Assembly (NCBI GenBank): GCA_002167605.1
Contig: NHCT01000063.1
Coordinates: forward strand, 2,044-8,563
Length of the DNA stretch: 6,520 bases
Reading direction: 5' to 3'
Source: Verrucomicrobia bacterium TMED40
Lineage (GTDB): Bacteria; Verrucomicrobiota; Verrucomicrobiia; Opitutales; Seribacteraceae
Shown: positions 1 to 5,717 of the stretch, piece by piece
Position numbering within the stretch: position 1 is the stretch's first letter
How the letters are laid out: each line of letters begins with the position of its first letter
The notes under the pieces: model-generated
Seen by the model: only the letters and a program-made list of their open reading frames with translations
Told to the model about the DNA's origin: nothing
Databases searched by the model: none
Translations under genes and position numbers: made by a program

Positions 1-486
1 GATTCGGAAACTGAAAATCATTTGACCTGTGCCATGATTGGATTCCGTCTCCGGGAGACTCTTTCCGAACACGGCACGGTTTCCCGCGGGATCTGCGTCT
101 CCGAACATGGCTTTCTTCAGTCGGTGGAGGAGTGGACCAGAATCGGATCCGATCCGCTGACCGGGATTAATGGGTCGGGAGAGGAGCACTCCCTGACCGG
201 TGAGGAAATCACCTCGATGAATGTCTGGGCCTTTTCTCCCCAGGTTTTTCCTTTGTTGGAAAAGGAATTTATCGACTTTTTGAGTAAACTCGATGATCCG
301 CTGAGCTCTGAATTCTATCTGCCCGCAGCGGTGGATGCCTGGATTCGTAACGACTTAGCTCGGGTGGTGGTGCGTTCAGCAAGTTGCTCCTGGATGGGAG
401 TGACTTACAAGGAAGACAAACCGAGGGTTATGGAATCAATTGCCCGGTTGGTCGGGCAGGGGCTGTACCCAAGTCCTCTTTACTGA
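1..486 (+). CDS. Sugar-phosphate nucleotidyltransferase-like protein, C-terminal fragment
   Basis: The frame is open to the left edge and ends at TGA 484-486, so the true start lies outside the window; the TTG at 22 and the ATG at 34 are only internal codons. About 161 residues are visible. They resemble the C-terminal half of bacterial nucleotidyltransferase-family proteins that activate a sugar phosphate with an NTP in the cytoplasm. The recognisable pattern is, in order, an N-V-W-A-F-S-P segment, an S-S-E-F-Y-L-P-A-A-V motif, and W-M-G-V-T-Y-K-E-D-K-P followed by a short helix ending in G-L-Y-P-S-P-L-Y. The last part matches a W-x-G-V-T-Y-K-E-D tail I recall from such proteins in Bacteroidota. 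The nucleotide-binding N-terminal half, which would carry the G-x-G-T/S-R signature, is not in the window, so activity and sugar specificity cannot be judged. The gene converges on the large minus-strand gene and is not in an operon with it. Confidence 0.75.
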   Translation, partial: DSETENHLTCAMIGFRLRETLSEHGTVSRGICVSEHGFLQSVEEWTRIGSDPLTGINGSGEEHSLTGEEITSMNVWAFSPQVFPLLEKEFIDFLSKLDDPLSSEFYLPAAVDAWIRNDLARVVVRSASCSWMGVTYKEDKPRVMESIARLVGQGLYPSPLY

Positions 487-3400
487 GGTAAGGAGTCGTT
501 CGAACCGACCAAGGAAACCGGATTGCGCCAGCGAAAGACGGATTGATTGGAGTAATCCCAAAAAGTGGGTTGTCCGCCTTTCTTTCCAAAATAATAGGTC
601 CAGTTCGATTGGTTGTTCATCCACAGGTAAGGCCAGACATCCTCTCGGGTCCATGACCATCCGATTCGCTCGCTCCAGAACCAAATACCATTTTGATTGG
701 TCGCACCGTGGTAAATCCACTCGAAGTCCTGGTGAAAGACCCAATTTTGGTTGGCGGGCAGGAAGAGTCCGAACCAATCAGAACGGAACCAACCCTGTTC
801 TTCAGCTTTACCCGCAAAGGGAGCGTCGTAGCTCTCGGTCAGTTTGATTCGTTTGAATGCCCCATAGGCAACACCGGCCGAGTTTTCCGCAAACGTACGA
901 AGGTAATAGGTCTTGCCCGGTTCCAGCCGTTCCACGACTGCTTCCAAAACATTCCCTTCGAGGGAAGCGGAGATTATCCGGGCCGTGGGATCGTTCGTTT
1001 TGACAAGAATTTCTTCGGAAATCCTGAATCCGGCCCGAAACGGTTTTTCTCCCCCATCATCCATAATTTCGCCTTTGGCTAAAATCTTGGTTCCATTGGT
1101 TTCGGGGAGATGAGTAATGAGGTAGGGAATGCGAACCGCTGGTTTTTCGTATCCTAGCAAAACTGGTAGTTTTTTATTTCCAGTGAAGGCGATTTTGGGT
1201 CCCTTTTGAGTAAGAATGGCTCTTCCGATCAAGCCGTAAAGTTCGATGTTTTCGCCCAAAATCCATGCTCTGGGTCTAGCGTCGGTGCTGTTGCGGATCA
1301 TGAATTGAACCAAAAATTTCCCAATAGAATCATTGGGTGTGTTGGGATCAGTCATTGCGAGATAAGGTATCACCGCGTTTTGCAGGGCTGCGTGAGTCTT
1401 GGCTTCCTGAAGTGTGAACTTCTTCTCGCTGAGTTGGTAGAGTAATCCATCGGGACCTTCGTTGGGGTCACGCTCGACCACAACCTGCTGCCCCGGGTAA
1501 TCATTTGCATCCTCAGGGAAACTGCCCGCCAAAACTTCTTGCTGATCATCGAATCCGTCCCCATCCGTGTCCTTGGCCAAGGGGTTGGTGCCGATTCCGA
1601 TTTCCGTTCCATCGGTTAGGCCGTCCTGATCGGAGTCTTCCGACAAAGGGTTGGTCTTTAAGGCAATTTCCTCCCCATCGGAAAGTTCGTCCTCATCGGA
1701 GTCCTCGATTCTAGGGTCGGTCCCGGCCAGTGCTTCATCCTCATTGGACAAGCCATCTCCATCGATGTCCGGATCATGAGCATCCTCGAAGCCATCCCCG
1801 TCCAAATCCTCGATCACATTGAGCAGGGTCACCGTAAAGCTTAGTTCGAGTGTTTGGTTGGCATCGTTGCTTGCGGTGATGATGACGGGGAGTGAGGCGG
1901 GATCGGATTCGAAGTCGAAGGAGTGCTTGGAGAGAAGGCTTCCGTTCGCCTCGAGAACAAAGGGACTCGGTTCGGAAAGAACGAAGGATAGGGTTTGGGT
2001 TCCGTTGAGGTCGGGTACGAGCAATTTTCCTGCAAGCGAACCCGTCGGGCTGTTTTCACTTACCTGGTTATCAACCAACTTGAAAGTTGGGACTTGAGGT
2101 AAAGGTTCAGGCTCGGGTTGAACAGGTTCGGTTGTCTGATTCTGGTCGACTGGATCGGGTGCGACAGCTTCGCTTTGGTTGTTGTCGGATGAAGGCTCTT
2201 CGGGCTGATCCACCAAGCCGTTAGCTAAGCGATTTTGAAACTCGGCGGAGTCCGCGATCGAATTCACGAAAAAATTGGTGAGTTCTCCGGATTGCGACCA
2301 ATAAGCCAAGCCTGCCGAATCCGGTTCCCGACCAAGCATGGCAAGGAAAATCTGCCTGACATTTTGTTCTTTAAGCGGTACATTTTTTGCGACGCCCTCG
2401 GGCCAATAACCATCCAGTTCGGTCGTTTGATTCTGATCGACCGGATCGCTTGGCCTGGGTTGGGGTTGATCATTGTCCACCAGCCCACTTTCAGGATCGG
2501 TGATCGGTTTGTCGTCAACGGGTAATTCGGGAGTCGTGGGAGTCGTTGTGTTGTGATCCACAAGCTCGGAGTCTGTGTCGCCGGTTTCGTTGCTGTCAGC
2601 AGGCGGGGAGGGACCATCCAGTGGGGGTTGCGGATGAACCATATTATCGGCGGGATTGGAATTTGGAGTGTCCGGATCGTCATTATCCGCATTAGCCAAA
2701 CGATATTGAAACTCGGCGGAGCCTGCGATCGAATCCACAAAATAATTTGTCGATTGACCGGATTGCGACCAGTAGGCAAGGCCTGCCGAATCGGGTTCCC
2801 GACCAAGCATGGCAAGGTAAATCCGCCGGACATTTTGTTCGTTGAGCGGTACATTTTTTGCGACGCCCTCCGGCCAATAACCATCCGGTTCGGTGCTTTG
2901 ATTTTGATCGACCGGATTGGGGGTGGTAGGTTCGCTTTGGTTGTTTTCGGAAGAAGAATCTTCGTGTTCATTGGGTTGATTCACCAATCCATTAGCTAGA
3001 CGATATTTGAATTCTTGACTCTCTGCGAGTGTGCTGACGAACGAATTTGTCGATAGAACGGATTGCGACCAGTAGGCCAAGCCTGCCGAGTCCGGTTCCC
3101 TACCAAGCATCGCAAGGTAAATCTGCCGAATATTTTGTTCATTCAGCGGTACATTTTTTGCGACGCCTTCCGGCCAATAAACATCCGGTGCGGTGCTTTG
3201 ATTCTGATCGATCGGATCACTTGGATCGGAATTTGGTTGATCGTTGTCCACAAGCTCACTTCCGGGATCGATAATCGGGTTGTCGTCTCCGGGTATTTGG
3301 GGAACCGTGGGAGTCGTCGTGTTGTGATCCACAAGTTCGGAGTCTGTGCCGTCGGTTTCGTTGCTATCAGCAGGCGGAGAGGGGGTCGGATCGGGGTCGG

Positions 3401-5717
3401 TGATGATGTCCTCGACTTGATCGGCACTGGATCCAAGAAATTCAATGCTTAGCATTGCCACGCCTGACTGATTGTCTGATTTATCCCTAACCTGAAAGGA
3501 GTGAGCATTCTTAGGGAGATTCGCGATTACCCCGGATTCCTTGGATTGTAAGTTAAAGGTGGACATGCTTTGAAGATCTGAGGCTTGGGGGCTATCCGCC
3601 CAGTTGTCATTGGATGCAGTTTGGGTCCAATAGCCTCCGGAAACAGGTTTTGAAAAAACCTGAAGTTCAGGATCATTAATGGAATTTGTGACTCCCAAAT
3701 TTTGTAGATTTTGTGTACCTTGAGCGTATGCAAAAATTTTGGCCGTTCCATTTCCTGCGATTTCAATGTTTTGAGTCAGAGGTGTACTAGTTGTGGACAA
3801 GGCACGGGTTTGAAAGAGTTTAAACTTTCCTGCGGAATCGGCAGTTTTGGTGAGTTTGATAGAGGTGGGTTTTTTTGTGGATCCATCTCCCGACACCCAC
3901 AAGGTGTATGCACCACTTGATAGAGTGGTTTGGATCCTGTTTATAATTTCATCTTTTTGGGATAGGATGGGATTTGATGTGGCTACTTCACTACCGGAAA
4001 AATCAATAATTTTGAAAATACTTAGACTATCGACAGAAATCCTCATTTCCCCACCTTCGGTTAAAACCCCAATAAAAAGAGGTTCACTGGCAGAAACTTC
4101 AGCGTTCACCTCGGTTGAAATGATTTCAGCTAAATGTTCACCTGATGTGGATTCATTTTGATCGTCCGGATCGGGGGTAATAGGTAAGCTCTGGTTGTTG
4201 TCGGATGAAGGCTCTGCGGGTTGATTCACTAAGCCGTTAGCCAAACGAATTTTGAATTCTTGACTCTCTGCAAGTATGCCGACAAGCGAATTTGTCAGTT
4301 GACCGGATTGAGTCCAGTAAGCTGAGGCTGCCGAGTCCGGTTCCCTGGCAAGCATTGCGAGGTAAATATGCCGAACATTTTGTTCATTGATCGATGCATT
4401 TTTTACTACACCCTGCGGCCAATAACCCTCCGGTTCGGTGCTTTGGTTCTGATCGTCTGGATCGGGAGTGATAGGTTCACTTTGGTTGGTATCGGATGGA
4501 GTTTCGGGGGTTGACGGTGTTGGGGTGGATTCATTCACATCCAAAACACGGATAACGAAATCTTTTTGAACACTCGATCCGTGGTTGTCCATAGCCCGAA
4601 CCCAAACCGGAAATTGGTCTTTTTCTTCAAAGTCAAAGGAAAGGGAACTGAGTAGGGTGCCGTTGGTCTCCAAAGTGAACGGGGATGGAGTCTGGTTGTT
4701 CGGCTGCCCGGGAGGAGGGATCAATTGGTAAGTAAGCGTGTCATTGGCGTCAGCATCCTGAGCTTGGACCACACCGATCACGGTGCCTACGGGCTGGTTT
4801 TCGGAGATCGTATCAGAAGAGAGGCTGAGCCCGGTGGGTGCTTGGTTGGACACAGAGTTGGGGTCGGACGGGTCGGACCCATAAGCGAGTTCATCGGCAT
4901 TGGAGAACCCATCCCCATCTCTGTCCGGATCAACCTGATCCTCCACGCCATCCCCGTCGAGGTCCTCGACTTGGTTGAGCAACTGAATGACAAAAGTCTT
5001 TTCGAGGGATGCATTCTTGTCATCGCTGGCCCGTACGGTCACGGAAAAGGTTTTCTTGGGGGATTCGTAATCAAAGATACTTGCGGTGATCAAGTTGTCC
5101 TGCTGATCGATTAGAAAGAGCGAGCCGTCTCCCTTGGATACCAAAGACAGGCTGAGGCTGCTGTTTCCATCGGGATCGGTGGCGGTCAGGTGACCCACCA
5201 CGGTTTGGGGAGGCTGGTTTTCCAAAACCGCGGAGTAGTTCAAATCAATCAGGCTGGGAGCCTGGTTCGGGTTGCTGCTTGCGAGGAGGGGGTTGGTGCT
5301 GGCCTGTGCCTCGGCAAAATCGGAATACCCGTCCCCATCGCTATCCGCGGCCAGAGGGTTGGTTCCGAGGGATACTTCCTCTCCATCGGTGAGCCCGTCC
5401 CCATCGGTATCCACCAAGGTCTTGTCCGTTCCCAGAACCGCTTCCTGCGAATCGGGTAAGCCATCCCCGTCCTGATCCAGGGGGGGCAACTGTCCAATGA
5501 AGCCGGCGAAGTTCTTCAAGTCGGGCATGTTTTTGATCGATAAACCACTTAAAGGTTCGACGGCGGAAAACTGGGCATAGGCGGAGGAATTGGAATCTCC
5601 GGCCAATCCGGCAAAGGTTTCGGGACCGATGGAGTAGTTCGTACTGCTCCGGTTGGCCGACAATACATTTACCATGCAAAAACTAAATATGGGGAGAAGT
5701 ATGCCTATGCAGTTCAT
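480..5717 (-). CDS. Giant secreted cadherin/TSP3/DUF4214 multidomain surface protein
   Basis: An intact 1745-residue protein. ATG 5715-5717 is the first usual start after an in-frame TAG at 5754-5756; Met15 is the only near alternative and would destroy the signal peptide. Domain order by residue: signal peptide 1-21; D-x-D-G-D-G calcium repeats 81-145; cadherin-like 151-248; calcium repeats 249-290; cadherin-like 291-396; DUF4214-like unit A 432-494; beta-rich region with S-N-D-N-W at 702-706 (526-764); DUF4214-like units B 847-909, C 947-1009, D 1104-1166; cadherin-like 1209-1300; calcium repeats 1301-1409; unassigned 1410-1528; FN3-like 1529-1628; Trp-rich module 1642-1730. Pro/Asp/Asn/Gln-rich linkers flank the DUF4214 units. 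There is no LPxTG, PEP-CTERM or visible transmembrane anchor at the C-terminus. By family analogy it acts outside the cell, probably in adhesion or matrix formation, stiffened by calcium. The ligand is unknown. Confidence 0.9.
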   Translation of the reverse strand: MNCIGILLPIFSFCMVNVLSANRSSTNYSIGPETFAGLAGDSNSSAYAQFSAVEPLSGLSIKNMPDLKNFAGFIGQLPPLDQDGDGLPDSQEAVLGTDKTLVDTDGDGLTDGEEVSLGTNPLAADSDGDGYSDFAEAQASTNPLLASSNPNQAPSLIDLNYSAVLENQPPQTVVGHLTATDPDGNSSLSLSLVSKGDGSLFLIDQQDNLITASIFDYESPKKTFSVTVRASDDKNASLEKTFVIQLLNQVEDLDGDGVEDQVDPDRDGDGFSNADELAYGSDPSDPNSVSNQAPTGLSLSSDTISENQPVGTVIGVVQAQDADANDTLTYQLIPPPGQPNNQTPSPFTLETNGTLLSSLSFDFEEKDQFPVWVRAMDNHGSSVQKDFVIRVLDVNESTPTPSTPETPSDTNQSEPITPDPDDQNQSTEPEGYWPQGVVKNASINEQNVRHIYLAMLAREPDSAASAYWTQSGQLTNSLVGILAESQEFKIRLANGLVNQPAEPSSDNNQSLPITPDPDDQNESTSGEHLAEIISTEVNAEVSASEPLFIGVLTEGGEMRISVDSLSIFKIIDFSGSEVATSNPILSQKDEIINRIQTTLSSGAYTLWVSGDGSTKKPTSIKLTKTADSAGKFKLFQTRALSTTSTPLTQNIEIAGNGTAKIFAYAQGTQNLQNLGVTNSINDPELQVFSKPVSGGYWTQTASNDNWADSPQASDLQSMSTFNLQSKESGVIANLPKNAHSFQVRDKSDNQSGVAMLSIEFLGSSADQVEDIITDPDPTPSPPADSNETDGTDSELVDHNTTTPTVPQIPGDDNPIIDPGSELVDNDQPNSDPSDPIDQNQSTAPDVYWPEGVAKNVPLNEQNIRQIYLAMLGREPDSAGLAYWSQSVLSTNSFVSTLAESQEFKYRLANGLVNQPNEHEDSSSENNQSEPTTPNPVDQNQSTEPDGYWPEGVAKNVPLNEQNVRRIYLAMLGREPDSAGLAYWSQSGQSTNYFVDSIAGSAEFQYRLANADNDDPDTPNSNPADNMVHPQPPLDGPSPPADSNETGDTDSELVDHNTTTPTTPELPVDDKPITDPESGLVDNDQPQPRPSDPVDQNQTTELDGYWPEGVAKNVPLKEQNVRQIFLAMLGREPDSAGLAYWSQSGELTNFFVNSIADSAEFQNRLANGLVDQPEEPSSDNNQSEAVAPDPVDQNQTTEPVQPEPEPLPQVPTFKLVDNQVSENSPTGSLAGKLLVPDLNGTQTLSFVLSEPSPFVLEANGSLLSKHSFDFESDPASLPVIITASNDANQTLELSFTVTLLNVIEDLDGDGFEDAHDPDIDGDGLSNEDEALAGTDPRIEDSDEDELSDGEEIALKTNPLSEDSDQDGLTDGTEIGIGTNPLAKDTDGDGFDDQQEVLAGSFPEDANDYPGQQVVVERDPNEGPDGLLYQLSEKKFTLQEAKTHAALQNAVIPYLAMTDPNTPNDSIGKFLVQFMIRNSTDARPRAWILGENIELYGLIGRAILTQKGPKIAFTGNKKLPVLLGYEKPAVRIPYLITHLPETNGTKILAKGEIMDDGGEKPFRAGFRISEEILVKTNDPTARIISASLEGNVLEAVVERLEPGKTYYLRTFAENSAGVAYGAFKRIKLTESYDAPFAGKAEEQGWFRSDWFGLFLPANQNWVFHQDFEWIYHGATNQNGIWFWSERIGWSWTREDVWPYLWMNNQSNWTYYFGKKGGQPTFWDYSNQSVFRWRNPVSLVGSNDSLPQ
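528..794 (-). other. Tryptophan-rich C-terminal module, residues 1642-1730
   Basis: Thirteen Trp occur in 89 residues, in a rhythm of G-W-F...W-F-G-L-F, F-E-W-I-Y-H, I-W-F-W, I-G-W-S-W-T, W-P-Y-L-W, W-T-Y-Y-F and F-R-W. I recall similar aromatic C-terminal modules in extracellular proteins of Opitutae; no function is established to my knowledge. It could bind surface sugars or serve as a secretion or sorting domain, but neither is shown here. Confidence 0.6.
834..1133 (-). other. Fibronectin type III-like domain, residues 1529-1628
   Basis: The end of the segment carries L-E-P-G-K-T-Y-Y-L-R-T-F-A-E-N-S-A-G-V-A-Y-G, the typical late-strand signature of bacterial FN3-like domains. The preceding part has G-E-I-M-D-D-G-G and G-F-R-I-S. 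It is probably a spacer or binding module before the Trp-rich C-terminus. Confidence 0.6.
1491..1817 (-). other. Calcium-binding repeat cluster 3 (TSP3-like), residues 1301-1409
   Basis: The longest cluster: successive D-L-D-G-D-G, D-I-D-G-D-G, D-S-D-E-D-E, D-S-D-Q-D-G and D-T-D-G-D-G units separated by G-T-D or T-N-P turns. The third unit has Glu where Gly is usual, so it may bind calcium poorly. Confidence 0.85.
1818..2093 (-). other. Cadherin-like domain 3, residues 1209-1300
   Basis: It contains V-S-E-N-S-P-T-G-S-L-A-G, F-V-L-E-A-N-G-S-L-L-S, F-D-F-E-S-D and I-T-A-S-N-D-A-N-Q-T, ending L-L-N-V-I-E-D. It is the partner of domains 1 and 2, and like domain 1 it runs directly into a calcium-repeat cluster. 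Confidence 0.75.
2220..2408 (-). repeat. DUF4214-like unit D, residues 1104-1166 (189 bp)
   Basis: A 63-residue unit with K-E-Q-N in place of N-E-Q-N and an I-A-D-S-A-E-F-Q end. A 23-bp core at 2374-2396 is identical to 2845-2867 in C and 3145-3167 in B, which indicates recent duplication or conversion. Confidence 0.8.
2409..2612 (-). repeat. Long acidic sequon-bearing linker, copy 2 (residues 1036-1103)
   Basis: The counterpart of the linker before unit B, with the same landmarks (P-S-P-P-A-D-S-N-E-T, D-H-N-T-T-T-P-T, L-V-D-N-D-Q-P, D-Q-N-Q-T-T). Unit C has no equivalent linker, only a short D-Q-N-Q-S-T one. Confidence 0.8.
2691..2879 (-). repeat. DUF4214-like unit C, residues 947-1009 (189 bp)
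   Basis: A 63-residue unit of the Y-W-P-E-G-V-A type. Its C-terminal half is G-S-A-E-F-Q, resembling unit D rather than A or B. It lies exactly 300 bp from unit B, making B and C a near-tandem pair. Confidence 0.8.
2991..3179 (-). repeat. DUF4214-like unit B, residues 847-909 (189 bp)
   Basis: The same 63-residue length as unit A with no indel. The core is M-L-G-R-E-P-D-S-A-G-L-A-Y-W and the C-terminal half is of the A-E-S-Q-E-F-K type shared with unit A. Its N-terminal half (Y-W-P-E-G-V-A-K-N-V-P-L) is shared with C and D. Confidence 0.8.
3180..3383 (-). repeat. Long acidic sequon-bearing linker, copy 1 (residues 779-846)
   Basis: It starts P-S-P-P-A-D-S-N-E-T, passes through D-S-E-L-V-D-H-N-T-T-T-P-T and E-L-V-D-N-D-Q-P, and ends D-Q-N-Q-S-T before unit B. 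It is paired with the linker at 2409-2612 at a constant offset of 771 bp with no length change. It is probably extended and flexible. Confidence 0.8.
3426..4142 (-). other. AT-rich beta-type region with DNW motif, residues 526-764
   Basis: About 240 residues lie between DUF4214 units A and B. The second half (from ~655) reads as I-A-G-N-G-T-A-K-I-F-A-Y, then N-D-P-E-L-Q-V-F, S-N-D-N-W-A-D-S and a final Q-V-R...V-A-M-L-S-I-E-F-L. This order resembles a DNW-type domain I recall from Verrucomicrobiota extracellular proteins, in which the first strand is usually L-I-R-A-V-G-P; that strand is degenerate here. The first half may be a second, more eroded copy (L-S-S-G-A-Y-T-L-W-V-S-G-D-G). Function is unknown. 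Hand counts of 33-37% GC at 3661-3720 and 3901-4080 contrast with 55-63% in the calcium-repeat regions. Confidence 0.5.
4236..4424 (-). repeat. DUF4214-like unit A, residues 432-494 (189 bp)
   Basis: A 63-residue unit from Y-W-P-Q-G-V to R-L-A-N, with core motif I-Y-L-A-M-L-A-R-E-P-D-S-A-A and A-E-S-Q-E-F-K. The core agrees with the DUF4214 pattern (leucine-rich helix, G-R-x-P-D, yW, S-x-E-F), a domain of unknown function in extracellular bacterial proteins. It is the most divergent copy, with Ala replacing Gly before R-E-P-D. Confidence 0.75.
4530..4847 (-). other. Cadherin-like domain 2, residues 291-396
   Basis: It begins N-Q-A-P-T, then S-E-N-Q-P-V-G-T-V-I-G, D-A-D-A-N-D-T-L-T-Y, F-D-F-E-E and V-W-V-R-A-M-D-N, ending in V-L-D-V-N-E. 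The motif order is the same as in domain 1. A low-complexity Pro/Thr/Asn/Gln linker follows. Confidence 0.8.
4848..4973 (-). other. Calcium-binding repeat cluster 2 (TSP3-like), residues 249-290
   Basis: It contains E-D-L-D-G-D-G followed by D-P-D-R-D-G-D-G and a Y-G-S-D-P turn, and links cadherin-like domains 1 and 2 as a rigid hinge. Its sequence closely parallels the start of cluster 3. Confidence 0.8.
4974..5267 (-). other. Cadherin-like domain 1, residues 151-248
   Basis: It begins N-Q-A-P-S and has the L-E-N-Q-P-P...V-V-G-H-L-T-A-T-D-P-D-G series, then F-D-Y-E-S and V-T-V-R-A-S-D-D. These are the calcium-site and strand motifs of bacterial cadherin-like domains. It runs without a gap into the next calcium-repeat cluster. 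Confidence 0.8.
5283..5477 (-). other. Calcium-binding D-x-D-G-D-G repeat cluster 1 (TSP3-like), residues 81-145
   Basis: Three consecutive units start D-Q-D-G-D-G, D-T-D-G-D-G and D-S-D-G-D-G. The first two are each followed by an acidic helix and a G-T-D or G-T-N turn, the third by S-T-N. This is the pattern of thrombospondin type 3-like repeats, in which Asp side chains bind calcium and rigidify the chain. The cluster lies directly before the first cadherin-like domain. Confidence 0.85.
5655..5717 (-). other. Signal peptide region, residues 1-21
   Basis: An uncharged hydrophobic stretch (I-L-L-P-I-F-S-F-C-M-V-N-V-L) is followed by a small-residue V-L-S-A site, with likely cleavage after Ala21. 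It lacks the usual Lys/Arg near the N-terminus, which is atypical, but the rest fits Sec export and agrees with the extracellular-type domains downstream. The V-L-S-A end does not provide a lipobox cysteine. Confidence 0.65.

Noticed and set aside
22..34. TTG at 22 or ATG at 34 as the true start of the nucleotidyltransferase
   Set aside because: The frame is open to position 1 and the conserved catalytic N-terminal half would be missing, so the gene is cut by the window edge.
440..1113. Plus-strand open frames after the nucleotidyltransferase, read as a possible frameshifted extension
   Set aside because: The enzyme ends naturally after the usual G-x-Y-P-x-P-L tail, and the region beyond encodes the C-terminus of the giant protein on the other strand.
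2264..2971. 235-codon minus-strand open frame inside the DUF4214 region
   Set aside because: It is out of frame with the 1745-residue protein. It repeats only because the DNA repeats, its composition (Arg/Pro/Ile-rich, no domain) is that of a shifted frame, and the main frame has recognisable domains throughout.
2553..3452. Plus-strand open frames of 129-148 codons opposite the repeats
   Set aside because: They are antisense shadows of the repeated coding sequence, with no recognisable domain; their similarity to each other follows from the repeats.
2220..4424. Regularly repeated units as a CRISPR array or mobile element
   Set aside because: The units are 189-bp in-frame protein repeats with a recognisable DUF4214 pattern; there are no short direct repeats with unique spacers, inverted ends or transposase.
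2220..4424. D-S-A in R-E-P-D-S-A as a Bacteroidota-type O-glycosylation motif
   Set aside because: The tripeptide is part of the DUF4214 core consensus, so its presence in all four units is explained by the domain and carries no independent evidence.
5675..5717. Met15 as the real start of the giant protein
   Set aside because: It would remove most of the hydrophobic signal segment and has no better ribosome binding site.
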